Positions 25,575 to 33,296 of a DNA stretch of 64,000 nt are shown one piece after another (positions within the stretch are counted from its first letter, which is position 1; every line of letters starts with the position of its first letter). The notes below the pieces were generated by a model that was given only the letters and a program-made list of their open reading frames with translations, did not search any database and had not been told where the DNA came from. The stretch is from Anaerolineales bacterium. Its GTDB lineage: Bacteria; Chloroflexota; Anaerolineae; Anaerolineales; Villigracilaceae. The stretch lies in assembly GCA_030583885.1 (NCBI GenBank), contig CP129480.1:1054001-1118000 (forward strand). Reading direction: 5' to 3'. The translations under genes were made by a program, and so were the position numbers.

Positions 25575-25710
25575 CGCTCCTTTTCAATTCCATCCCGTTT
25601 GCGGACGGGATGTCGGGAGGCTTTTCCGTTTCCGGAAAAACCCTTGTCCCTTTGCAGGGACCGTCCGTTCCGCCGTGATGTTTGCTTTTAGGCGGAACGG
25701 ATCGGAGTGG
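25575..25710 (-). ncRNA. probable molybdenum/tungsten cofactor (Moco/Tuco) riboswitch
   Basis: Reading the minus strand from 25710: CUCC (25707-25704) can pair with GGAG (25580-25577); UCCGUUCCGCC (25701-25691) pairs perfectly with GGCGGAACGGA (25674-25664); GUCCCU-GCAA-AGGGAC (25661-25646) and UUUUCCG-GAAA-CGGAAAA (25639-25622) are hairpins with GNRA tetraloops; then GCCUCCCG (25621-25614), as in the conserved segment of the E. coli moaA Moco element; then CAUCCCGU/ACGGGAUG (25612-25591) and GGAAUUGAAAAGGAG. The 3' strand of the closing stem contains the ribosome site of the first ECF gene, which suggests translational control. The assignment rests on remembered consensus. Confidence 0.6.
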
Positions 25711-25800
25711 TTTGTTATGGGATGGAGCGCGGGGCTTCCATCCGTTTTTATGATACCGGATTTGTCGTTTGTTTACATCATCATTACGGGTACTTTTATT

Positions 25801-25820
25801 CATCACCCGGCCGGGTGATG
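25801..25820. promoter_or_regulatory. 20-bp palindrome containing TCACCC-N4-GGGTGA
   Basis: CATCACCCGGCCGGGTGATG is a perfect palindrome six bases beyond the tatB stop. It could end the dms-tat transcript, but no T-run follows. The same TCACCC-N4-GGGTGA form occurs at 37650-37665 and, imperfectly, at 41494-41509, so a protein-binding site is also possible. It lies about 90 bases upstream of the riboswitch. Confidence 0.5.
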
Positions 25821-25825
25821 GAAAT

Positions 25826-26041
25826 CTACTTAGTCAGGTCTTTTTTGACCTTTTCCAATTCGTCCAGAACATCAAGTTCCGCCTTGAGTTCGCTGGAAAG
25901 CGATGTGAAATAGGCCTTCACATTCTTGATGAATTTTCCGATCTCACGTGCGGAGCGTGCCAGGCGTTCGGGTCCGAGAACGATGGCGGCAAGCAGCAGG
26001 ATGACGATCAGTTCATTGCCGCCGATGCCAAAAATATCCAT
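25826..26041 (-). CDS. tatB: TatB/TatA-type twin-arginine translocase subunit
   Basis: A 71-residue protein: short N-terminus, one membrane helix ELIVILLLAAIVLGPERL, an amphipathic helix ARSAREIGKFIKNVKAYF and a charged tail. The LGPERL motif with Glu before the membrane helix is TatB-like. The start is ATG at 26041 after GAGG. It follows tatC by one base and is the last gene of the dms-tat operon. With TatC and TatA it would export folded DmsAB. Confidence 0.85.
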   Translation of the reverse strand: MDIFGIGGNELIVILLLAAIVLGPERLARSAREIGKFIKNVKAYFTSLSSELKAELDVLDELEKVKKDLTK

Positions 26042-26042
26042 T

Positions 26043-26837
26043 TCAACCTCTGCCGACAATTGCGGCCAGAACAATGCTGATGACGTACAGTCCCATCAGG
26101 GGGGCCATGACCAGTCCCATGTTGACAGGATCCACTGTGGGGGTGACTGCCGCGGCGACGATCGCGATGACAACAATGGCATGGCGCCATCCGCTTATCA
26201 GCTGTTTTGCGGTCACAAACTTTAACTTTGCCATGAACATGATGATCAGCGGCATCTCGAAACAGATGCCGATCCAGAACATGATGCGGGTGACAAACCC
26301 GAAGTAGTTTTCGGGGCGCACCTGCGTGGCGATCCCCATGAAACTGATCAGGAAGGGGATAGCCACCGGCAGCATCACAAACCAGGTGAATGCGACCCCG
26401 CCTGCAAACAGCAGGGTTGCGAACGGGACCATGACGAGAAGCCAGATACGCTCATTACGGTGCAGGCCCGGCAGGATGAACGCCAGGATCTGGTGCACAA
26501 TGACCGGCATGGCAAGGACAAAGCCGCCCAGCAGTGAGACCTTCATAAAGATGGCGATGTTCTCAGTCAGCTCAATGGAGACGAGATTTTCCGTCCCGCC
26601 GATCGGCGAGGCAAGGTATTCGATGATCTGCTGCGAAAAAGCGAAGCTGATGCCGGTCGCAAGGACCAGGGCAAGGAAGGCCTTGAAGATTCTTTTCCGT
26701 AATTCGTCAAGATGCTTCAGCAGCGGCGCGGAATCTTCCAGCTGCACGCTGGCTTTGCGGTGTGCGCGGCCAAATGCATGAAAGACATCCCGCCAGTTGC
26801 GCCTGTTTTTTTTCGCGACGGTCACGTTTGCGCCCAC
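26043..26837 (-). CDS. tatC: Sec-independent translocase subunit TatC
   Basis: A 264-residue protein with six membrane segments. Family marks: LLKHLDELRKRIFKAFLAL, FMKVSLLGGFVLAMPVIVHQ and FVTRIMFWIGICFEMPLI. It has a longer N-terminal extension (about 40 residues, basic) than most TatC. The start is read as GTG at 26837; another GTG follows five codons later at 26822, and neither has a well-placed ribosome site. It is the receptor for twin-arginine signals such as that on DmsA upstream. Confidence 0.9.
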   Translation of the reverse strand: MGANVTVAKKNRRNWRDVFHAFGRAHRKASVQLEDSAPLLKHLDELRKRIFKAFLALVLATGISFAFSQQIIEYLASPIGGTENLVSIELTENIAIFMKVSLLGGFVLAMPVIVHQILAFILPGLHRNERIWLLVMVPFATLLFAGGVAFTWFVMLPVAIPFLISFMGIATQVRPENYFGFVTRIMFWIGICFEMPLIIMFMAKLKFVTAKQLISGWRHAIVVIAIVAAAVTPTVDPVNMGLVMAPLMGLYVISIVLAAIVGRG

Positions 26838-26846
26838 GATGAAAGA

Positions 26847-27020
26847 CTATTCCTTTTTCTCTTCGGCTTTCGTCGATTCGTCCTCGCCTTTTAATCCGCT
26901 GCGAAAACTGCTGATGCCCTTGCCCAATTCGCCGGCGATCTTGCCGATGCGTCCCACGCCAAATAACAGGATGACGATGACGAGGATGATGACCAATTCT
27001 GTGGTTCCGAGATGAAACAT
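26847..27020 (-). CDS. tatA: twin-arginine translocase pore subunit TatA
   Basis: A 57-residue protein: MFHLGTTELVIILVIVILLF forms the membrane helix, followed by FGVGRIGKIAGELGKGI and SSFRSGLKGED, the canonical TatA amphipathic helix, and a Lys/Glu-rich tail. The start is ATG at 27020 with AAGGAG ten bases upstream; the stop is TAG at 26849-26847. It sits between the radical SAM gene and tatC. It was found by translating the gap, being shorter than usual gene-finding cutoffs. Confidence 0.9.
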   Translation of the reverse strand: MFHLGTTELVIILVIVILLFGVGRIGKIAGELGKGISSFRSGLKGEDESTKAEEKKE

Positions 27021-27031
27021 GATATTTCTCC

Positions 27032-28357
27032 TTAAATGTCTTTTGAAAGACGGAATGTCTGTGGAGTTGTGACATCCACTTTTAATTCGCGCAGCACCGG
27101 ACCGGCTTCGCGCATTTCAAGCACACTGCTGGAAATGCCGATGTCAACCTCCATTTTTTTGAGACTGCTGATCCTGTTGACGTGGAATTCCAGGCTGTTG
27201 TGTTCCTCACTCATGACGTAATCGCCATACCCTGATGTATCAAAGGCTTGTCTGACCGCGGGAATGTCATCTCCAAACACCTTGGCGCTTTTCAGGAAAT
27301 AATCCCTTTGCGAAAAGGCCATGTGCTTCGGCAGGTTATGCCCGCTGTTCTGCCGATGGACCTGTCCCGTGTGTTTGTTTTCAAGGGAGCAGTAATGCAC
27401 ACCGAGTTGCAAGCCGGCATCCAGCGCGAAATCGATCAAGCCCAGGCAGACGGTTTCGCTGCCCGCGATGGGCAGTCCGCCTGCATACCAGTAATCGTAC
27501 AACACGCGGAAGGGGCGGGCCCTGACCTTGTAATCATTCCCTCGATAGGTTTCCACATTGTTGAACGGGAAACAGAACTCCAGCAGGTTGATCCCAAAGA
27601 CGCCCAGCCGGTCGAGCTCGATCAACACATCCTTCATTTCCTCCAGTGTGTTGGGCAATACCGGCATTTCCACCATCACATTCTGGATGTACCCGCGGGC
27701 GAGGGCGATATTGTCGTATGTATGCCTGTGTCCCCCGGCGAGATCGTGCATGCGAATGCTGAAACGGATCTCCTGCAAACCGGATTTCTGCAACGACTCA
27801 AGCGCGGGCCGGTCAATATGGTCGCCGCTGGTGTAAAGGCGCGTGTGGGAATTCGGATACAGCTCCCGCGCGCGCTCGAAGAAACGATACGTTTCATCCT
27901 TGTGCAAAAGGGGTTCGCCGCCCGTCAATGCAATGTGTTGAAGACGCTGCCCCGCAGCGCGCGTTTCATCCAGCTCTGCAACCACGTCACGGGTATGTTC
28001 GCGGAAATACTCGTAGTTTTCCTGGTTCGGGTTGAAACAATAAAAACAGTCACGGTGACACTTCAATGAAATGAAGAAGGTCGAGCTGCCCGCCCCGGTC
28101 TGGCAGGCCACACAGGAGGGTGAAATCCGATTGATATAAATGCTCTTATCGCTGTTGCGTATGACCGCGCCTTTTTTACGCAGGTCCATGATCTTTTGCG
28201 TCGCCGCGGCAGTTGTATCCTGCTCCTCGATCTCAAGCCCCATCTGCCGCACCTGCTCCATGAAATCCTGATAGATCTGCACATAAATATTGGCATAGGT
28301 GCGCAGGGCGGGATTTTTTATCTCAGGCAGTGTGGATTTTGTAACATCCAAAATCAT
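27032..28357 (-). CDS. radical SAM protein of the DMSO-reductase-type cluster
   Basis: A 441-residue protein. CHRDCFYC near residues 100-107 is the CxxxCxxC site of the radical SAM 4Fe-4S cluster, followed by ALTGGEPLL and FSIRMHD barrel strands. An upstream SPSCVACQTG pair and later cysteines could hold a further cluster. It is not MoaA (no C-terminal MoaA cysteine motif, no GTP-binding GG end). Its ATG overlaps the polyferredoxin stop (ATGA), and it lies between that gene and tatA. The likely role is maturation of the molybdoenzyme, a modification or an activase-like job; the reaction is unknown. Confidence 0.75.
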   Translation of the reverse strand: MILDVTKSTLPEIKNPALRTYANIYVQIYQDFMEQVRQMGLEIEEQDTTAAATQKIMDLRKKGAVIRNSDKSIYINRISPSCVACQTGAGSSTFFISLKCHRDCFYCFNPNQENYEYFREHTRDVVAELDETRAAGQRLQHIALTGGEPLLHKDETYRFFERARELYPNSHTRLYTSGDHIDRPALESLQKSGLQEIRFSIRMHDLAGGHRHTYDNIALARGYIQNVMVEMPVLPNTLEEMKDVLIELDRLGVFGINLLEFCFPFNNVETYRGNDYKVRARPFRVLYDYWYAGGLPIAGSETVCLGLIDFALDAGLQLGVHYCSLENKHTGQVHRQNSGHNLPKHMAFSQRDYFLKSAKVFGDDIPAVRQAFDTSGYGDYVMSEEHNSLEFHVNRISSLKKMEVDIGISSSVLEMREAGPVLRELKVDVTTPQTFRLSKDI

Positions 28358-29526
28358 GAATGCGGCTCCTTTTGGGTTTTCCTCGGCAGCATGGAGCCGA
28401 ATGGATGCGTGCGGCGATACTCACAAAGTTGACATAATTTCATGCCGTCACGTGCCGCCATCCATGTTTTGCAGCGCTCACAACGGGCCATCGGGCCTGA
28501 TTCCACAACGACAGGTTCCTTCACGCTGAAAACTTTTTCAAAGGATGCTGTGTGGTCGAGGGTGATCGCATCAGGCAGGCAGACGTGACCGCACAAATCA
28601 CAGCCGATGCAGTTCTGCGCCGAGAATGAGATGGAGAAGGTCATTTCATTCTCATTCTTTTTAAATCTCAGCGCTTCAGTAGGGCAGGCTCGTCCGCATG
28701 CAGCGCAGGCGGTACATGTTTCGGAGATGACGAGGGTGGCGAAACCAAGTCCATCGAGATTGGCGGTTGACACTGGATCAGGCAGATGGGATACGGCGGA
28801 GAGCAAACGCAATCTGTCCCGTCCGGGTTGGCGTTTGCTTCCCGCCACGCCATTTTCCATGGCGCGGGCGAGAGCAACCTGACCCTGACGCGCGACCAAG
28901 CGGAACAGGTCGCGGCGCGAAAGCGGGGGATTGGCTGCCTTCCAAGTGGTGCGCGCAACGGGCGCTTCGACTTCATCCAGGCAAAGGACTGGATCCATCC
29001 TTACCCATGCGGCCAGGAACCGGTTTGCACGTTCGGTTTGGGAGTGAATTACATGGTGGAGGGAATGCCATGTGCAGGCCGGGCAGGCGTCAGCGCGGAC
29101 GGTGATGCGTTCCAGTCCAAGCGCAGAAAGGGTCAGGTACGCACCGCTCCCCAACCCTGCAAGGCATCCTTGAATTTGAATCCCGATGGATTCCGCTTCC
29201 CCCGTTTCAGGGTCTGGATGAAGCCCGCAAAGTAATTCAACGGGCTGGCCTTCGACGTGACTGACACAGTTAAGCAGGTTTGAAACGTCGTCATCTGCGC
29301 GATACGCGCCGACGGGACAGGCAGGCAGGCAGGCGAGGCACGATTGGCAGCGTTCCATGTCGAACGTTGGAGGCTGGCCGGCGGCGATTGCCTGAACGGG
29401 ACAAAGATCGAAACACGCCGCGCATTCCGAATACTGGTCCTGCGAATGCAGGCAGCGTGCGGAATCCAGGATAACTTGTGAACGGTCGATCGAGGCGAAC
29501 CGTTCCGCGGCGTTAAGCAGACTCAC
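28354..29526 (-). CDS. multi-cluster 4Fe-4S ferredoxin-type protein
   Basis: A 390-residue protein with no signal peptide. Cysteine motifs in order: CAACFDLCP with CQSCLACLPACP in the N-terminal 75 residues, CPACTW near the middle, then CTACAACGRACP and CIGCDLCGHVCLP around 270-310, and two CxxC pairs (CERCKTW, CQLCEYRR) at the C-terminus that may bind zinc. This resembles the polyferredoxins found with TorD chaperones and DMSO-reductase-type enzymes. GTG start at 29526 overlaps the torD stop (GTGA). It probably supplies electrons or clusters to the cytoplasmic radical SAM step. That link is inference. Confidence 0.75.
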   Translation of the reverse strand: MSLLNAAERFASIDRSQVILDSARCLHSQDQYSECAACFDLCPVQAIAAGQPPTFDMERCQSCLACLPACPVGAYRADDDVSNLLNCVSHVEGQPVELLCGLHPDPETGEAESIGIQIQGCLAGLGSGAYLTLSALGLERITVRADACPACTWHSLHHVIHSQTERANRFLAAWVRMDPVLCLDEVEAPVARTTWKAANPPLSRRDLFRLVARQGQVALARAMENGVAGSKRQPGRDRLRLLSAVSHLPDPVSTANLDGLGFATLVISETCTACAACGRACPTEALRFKKNENEMTFSISFSAQNCIGCDLCGHVCLPDAITLDHTASFEKVFSVKEPVVVESGPMARCERCKTWMAARDGMKLCQLCEYRRTHPFGSMLPRKTQKEPHS

Positions 29527-30227
29527 AACCTGACCTCTTTCGGCATTTCGATCTGTAATTCTTCGGCAATTGTCAGCAGAGACCCATGGGTCAAATGGGC
29601 GATGCCGCGATAGAAATCGGTGGTAGCGTGTTTTTTGATCAGCTCATACCAGCGTGAAATCCATTTCAACGGGTGTTCAGAAAGAAATTGACGTTGTGCC
29701 TGCAAAATCCTCTCGAGTTCGGGCATATCCTTCTCATCCAAAGCCAGCAAACCCTGTTTGGCAAGATGGGCGAGGAACGAAAGTTCCAAACCTATATGGT
29801 CATCCGGTTCTTTATATAACTTCTCTGACTCAAGTCCAAAACGGCGATACCACTCACGGACTTGAAGTGTTTGATCCTGAAAGATCATGCGATCCTCATT
29901 AAAATAGACCGACTCCCATGGAGGCGAAACAGGTTTGCCTATACCAACAAATAATCGAGTGTAATCCGCTTTCAAAGCAATGAGCTGTTCATCCGAAATG
30001 CCATTCTTGTTTTCCCGACTCCATTTTTGCAGAAGATGTAGACCCGTGTCAATATCCGCGTGATCCCTTTCCAGGGGCGATTCAGAAAAGACCTCCTCAG
30101 TGATTAGCGCTTGAAACCATTCCCGCTCCGGGTTCGATCGTGTTACCCTGCTTAGCAATCCAAACAAGAGCAACTCGCCCATAAGCGTTGGTTTCCATTC
30201 AACATGATTAGGTGCAGTTTCTGTCAT
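29523..30227 (-). CDS. TorD/DmsD-family molybdoenzyme chaperone
   Basis: A 234-residue all-helical cytoplasmic chaperone. DYTRLFVGIGKPVSPPWESVY and EPDDHIGLELSFLAHLA are the two conserved TorD-family segments. It would bind the twin-arginine signal of DmsA and hold it until the cofactor is inserted. ATG at 30227 overlaps the stop of the WD40 cytochrome gene (ATGA). Length is normal. Confidence 0.88.
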   Translation of the reverse strand: MTETAPNHVEWKPTLMGELLLFGLLSRVTRSNPEREWFQALITEEVFSESPLERDHADIDTGLHLLQKWSRENKNGISDEQLIALKADYTRLFVGIGKPVSPPWESVYFNEDRMIFQDQTLQVREWYRRFGLESEKLYKEPDDHIGLELSFLAHLAKQGLLALDEKDMPELERILQAQRQFLSEHPLKWISRWYELIKKHATTDFYRGIAHLTHGSLLTIAEELQIEMPKEVRL

Positions 30228-33220
30228 TTTTCTTCTCCGTTGGCTTTACCGCGTTTTAACCACCATTTTAATAGGAACCATGGCACAATCCCCAGTGATG
30301 AAACAGCGATAATATAGGTGATAAAAGTAACCATTTGGGCGGTACTGATGCTTATTTTGGATAATGTGATCAGGATCTGTTTCGAAACACCAGGCTTCCA
30401 AACAGGTGAAAGCGGCAATTCATCCTCCGTCCCCAGTGCCAATATTTTTGCCGGCACATAAGGCAATTCTGACAAATGGCCATCCTTCATAAAAACCACC
30501 ATATTGCCGGATTGCAGCACCAGTATTTCCCCGGTTTTTTTTGAGCGCACCTCAGCCTTGCCATCCTCAAACAGATAGAATCTTGCAATCCCTCCAGGAG
30601 GCCGCTCCAATGCAAAATAACCATCGGATAATCTGATCTCTGCATCCAGTGTTTCAAGGACAAAAGGCTGAGCAGCATGGTTGTATCCCCAAATCCATCC
30701 GGATTCAAATTTGATCCTATCTTTGGCGGCATTTGCTTGCGTTTCGCTGGGAATTACTATTTCGCCATCTCCCCAGGCCACAAGAGCAACATCCGGACGG
30801 CGTTCAAGCATAATTGATGGAGCGGGTGCCAAACCCTCACTTGGCAGTTCGATTTCCTGACTAAAGTATCCTGGTGCGTTCGTTACCCAGGCCTGTTCAA
30901 TCACTGGCATGGTATTGATGATCCATTTCCCCGACTCTGGCTCCACCTGGTGGGTGAGCCCGTCTGGGGTGGTCAACCAGGCAAATGGCAGCCACTCGCC
31001 ATCCTGCCCGCTGACCTCACCATTCCATACAAGTCCGTCAACCGAATGTAATTCCAACGCAACATCGCTGATGGGTGATTGTGTCAGGTCAATGATTTGT
31101 TGACTTCCCATCAAATGGTCTGACCGCATAATTCCCGGATCTGGAACAACACTGTACACGGAAACCGGGAGATTCGTGAATGAGAACGTGCCGTCCCTGG
31201 CCGTTTCTGTGTAGAAATCAGGTCCGGCAGGCAAACCGAACGCCCATATTTTCACAGATTGCGGGAGATGATCGTCGTCGCTTGTCAACCGGCCGTTGAT
31301 TTGTCCCTTTTGTCCGAAAACGTTAAAGGTGACCTGCGGTATGGTGGTTGCATCCGGGTCAAGGAGTACGGTCTTGGTTTCTGGACTGGAATAGAATATT
31401 CCGTCAACAACCTGATCTGGAACCATGATTTCATAATTGGTAATGGCCTGGGATAAAATCTCCAGTTCAAGCACCGCCCCGCCAGCTTCATTGCTGGCAG
31501 TACTTGCAATACGACCACGCCATTCATATAACCTTGTAAAGGCCTGGATCGTTAAACCATGCAGGGGTTTTCTCGAGGCGCCCTCCTCGATTTCAATATT
31601 CAGCCTCCTTGTCCGGCTGATGTCTACCCTTATCCAGCGTTCATCGCTGGCCTCAGTACCGTCTTTTGTTGTTGCTACAACAAGCAGTCGCAAATCCCCT
31701 GAAGGAAGATAAGCTTGAACATTAAAGTCATCATGACAGGCCGAACAAGTTAATGGGGCGGCAGGATCGTTGATGAAAAGCATATGGCCTTCCGGGTTAA
31801 CGCCCAGCAGAAAGTCAAAAAAGCCATTCGAATCTGGATTATTATGCAAAGAGGACAGCATTGTTGATCCTGACCAAATTTCCAACCTGACATCCAGCTC
31901 GGCCAGTGGATCGTTGATCCCCAGCACCCTTCCACTGACAGTCACCGGAGCAACATAGTCATAATGGGAATAAAGGGTTTCTCCATTTGAGGGGGAGAAA
32001 ATGGAGACATCCAACAACTGGGCCGGTACAGGCAGACCGGCCATTTGCATGGAGACCGGCAGTAAAAGTGAATCGCCGGGCGAGGGAGGAAAATAAGGGC
32101 ACCAATTTAGCCCAATTCCGCTGGGATGACAGGCATCGCACCTCACCTCAACCACAGCCGGGGGACTCGCGCTGTTCATGGGATGATGACAAACCCGACA
32201 ATCACCTGGAGTGGCTGGCGGATCGGCCATATGGTTGTCAAGAATATTTAAATCCCAGAGACGTATGGTGTTATCCTCTGAACCTGATGCAAGCGTTTGA
32301 CCGTCTGGAGAGAATGCCACACTGTACACAAAACCATCATGACCAGCCAGGACTCGATCCATACTGCCATCGTTAATGGTCCATAGCCGTACGGTCTTGT
32401 CAACAGATCCTGTTGCCAGTGTGGTTCCGTCCGGTGAAAACGCCAGTCCCAGGACACTCGATTGGTGCCCTGAAAAAATATGTTCCAATTCTCCACTCGC
32501 GATATTCCATAGACGCGCGGTGGCATCAAAAGCCCCTGATGCCAGTTTTTGCCCATCTGGAGAGAAAGTCAGACAACGTACCCAATCTTTGTGCCCTGTT
32601 AGTGTTAGAAGAAATTCTCCATCAGGCAGGCTATAAAGCTGAATGGCGCCATTTTGAAGTCCAACTGCCAGCATTGCCCCATCTGGCGAGATGGCCAGTG
32701 TGCGCGCTCCTTTCAATTCCTTGATTACAAGCTGCAACGTTGTATTCTCTCTGTCCCACAATCGGATCATATCATCATCCGAAACTGTCGCCAGCCATCT
32801 CCCATTTGGTGTAAATGCAATATTTCGCACCCAGCCGTCATTGTGAACATATGTATGCACAGGCAGCAGGTCAGAGAGTCTCCACAGCCGGGCCGTATTG
32901 TCAAAGAGACCGGCTGCAAGGGTGTGGCCATCCGGCGAGATGGCCAGGCTGCGAACCCAGGTTCCCGTCGGTATAAAATGATCCTGGAACAAAGTCTGTG
33001 AATCAAACAAATAAATCCCCGCTGAGGCCGCCACTATCAATTGATGCCCATTTGGTGTGAATATCACCGCGTTCGCCCGATCGTGTCCCAGGTCTGAAAG
33101 GGAAATCACACGGACCGCATCATTTGATTGCAGTTGCGCACTTGCTTTGCCCGCTGGAATGGTCATTAATAACAACCCTATCAGTGCAAATAAAAGGGAC
33201 GCGGATTTTTTGACCATCAT
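30224..33220 (-). CDS. extracytoplasmic WD40 propeller fused to tri-haem c and FecR-like domain
   Basis: A 998-residue protein. A signal peptide (KKSASLLFALIGLLLMT) is followed by about seven or eight WD40 repeats to residue 325 (repeated FSPDGQxLASGSxDxTxRLW). Haem c motifs are CRVCH (341-345, followed by a second His), CDACH (361-365) and CSACH (492-496). Next come Ig/carboxypeptidase-regulatory-like beta domains, a FecR-like segment near 870-930 and a single membrane helix near 960-985 with a basic cytoplasmic tail. The start is ATG at 33220 with GGAGG upstream; the frame is open to a TTG at 33235. It lies between dmsC and torD, so it is probably the redox partner or sensor of the Dms-like enzyme. 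Confidence 0.8.
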   Translation of the reverse strand: MMVKKSASLLFALIGLLLMTIPAGKASAQLQSNDAVRVISLSDLGHDRANAVIFTPNGHQLIVAASAGIYLFDSQTLFQDHFIPTGTWVRSLAISPDGHTLAAGLFDNTARLWRLSDLLPVHTYVHNDGWVRNIAFTPNGRWLATVSDDDMIRLWDRENTTLQLVIKELKGARTLAISPDGAMLAVGLQNGAIQLYSLPDGEFLLTLTGHKDWVRCLTFSPDGQKLASGAFDATARLWNIASGELEHIFSGHQSSVLGLAFSPDGTTLATGSVDKTVRLWTINDGSMDRVLAGHDGFVYSVAFSPDGQTLASGSEDNTIRLWDLNILDNHMADPPATPGDCRVCHHPMNSASPPAVVEVRCDACHPSGIGLNWCPYFPPSPGDSLLLPVSMQMAGLPVPAQLLDVSIFSPSNGETLYSHYDYVAPVTVSGRVLGINDPLAELDVRLEIWSGSTMLSSLHNNPDSNGFFDFLLGVNPEGHMLFINDPAAPLTCSACHDDFNVQAYLPSGDLRLLVVATTKDGTEASDERWIRVDISRTRRLNIEIEEGASRKPLHGLTIQAFTRLYEWRGRIASTASNEAGGAVLELEILSQAITNYEIMVPDQVVDGIFYSSPETKTVLLDPDATTIPQVTFNVFGQKGQINGRLTSDDDHLPQSVKIWAFGLPAGPDFYTETARDGTFSFTNLPVSVYSVVPDPGIMRSDHLMGSQQIIDLTQSPISDVALELHSVDGLVWNGEVSGQDGEWLPFAWLTTPDGLTHQVEPESGKWIINTMPVIEQAWVTNAPGYFSQEIELPSEGLAPAPSIMLERRPDVALVAWGDGEIVIPSETQANAAKDRIKFESGWIWGYNHAAQPFVLETLDAEIRLSDGYFALERPPGGIARFYLFEDGKAEVRSKKTGEILVLQSGNMVVFMKDGHLSELPYVPAKILALGTEDELPLSPVWKPGVSKQILITLSKISISTAQMVTFITYIIAVSSLGIVPWFLLKWWLKRGKANGEEK

Positions 33221-33237
33221 CAGGTTATCCTCCAAAA

Positions 33238-33275
33238 GATGTGGGGCGGGTGAAAAGGTTCACCCGCCCCACATC
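33238..33275 (-). terminator. 17-bp hairpin with T-run between dmsC and the WD40 cytochrome gene
   Basis: GATGTGGGGCGGGTGAA (33238-33254) and TTCACCCGCCCCACATC (33259-33275) pair around a 4-base loop. On the transcribed minus strand the stem is followed by TTTT (33237-33234). This is a good intrinsic terminator, but it sits 20 bases before the ribosome site of the next operon gene, so it probably acts as an attenuator limiting accessory gene expression. Confidence 0.75.
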
Positions 33276-33296
33276 ATCGTGTTAACTTACTCCTGT

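Noticed and set aside
27032..28357. MoaA (first step of Mo-cofactor synthesis)
   Set aside because: It is longer than MoaA and lacks the C-terminal second cluster motif and the GG end; only the radical SAM core is shared.
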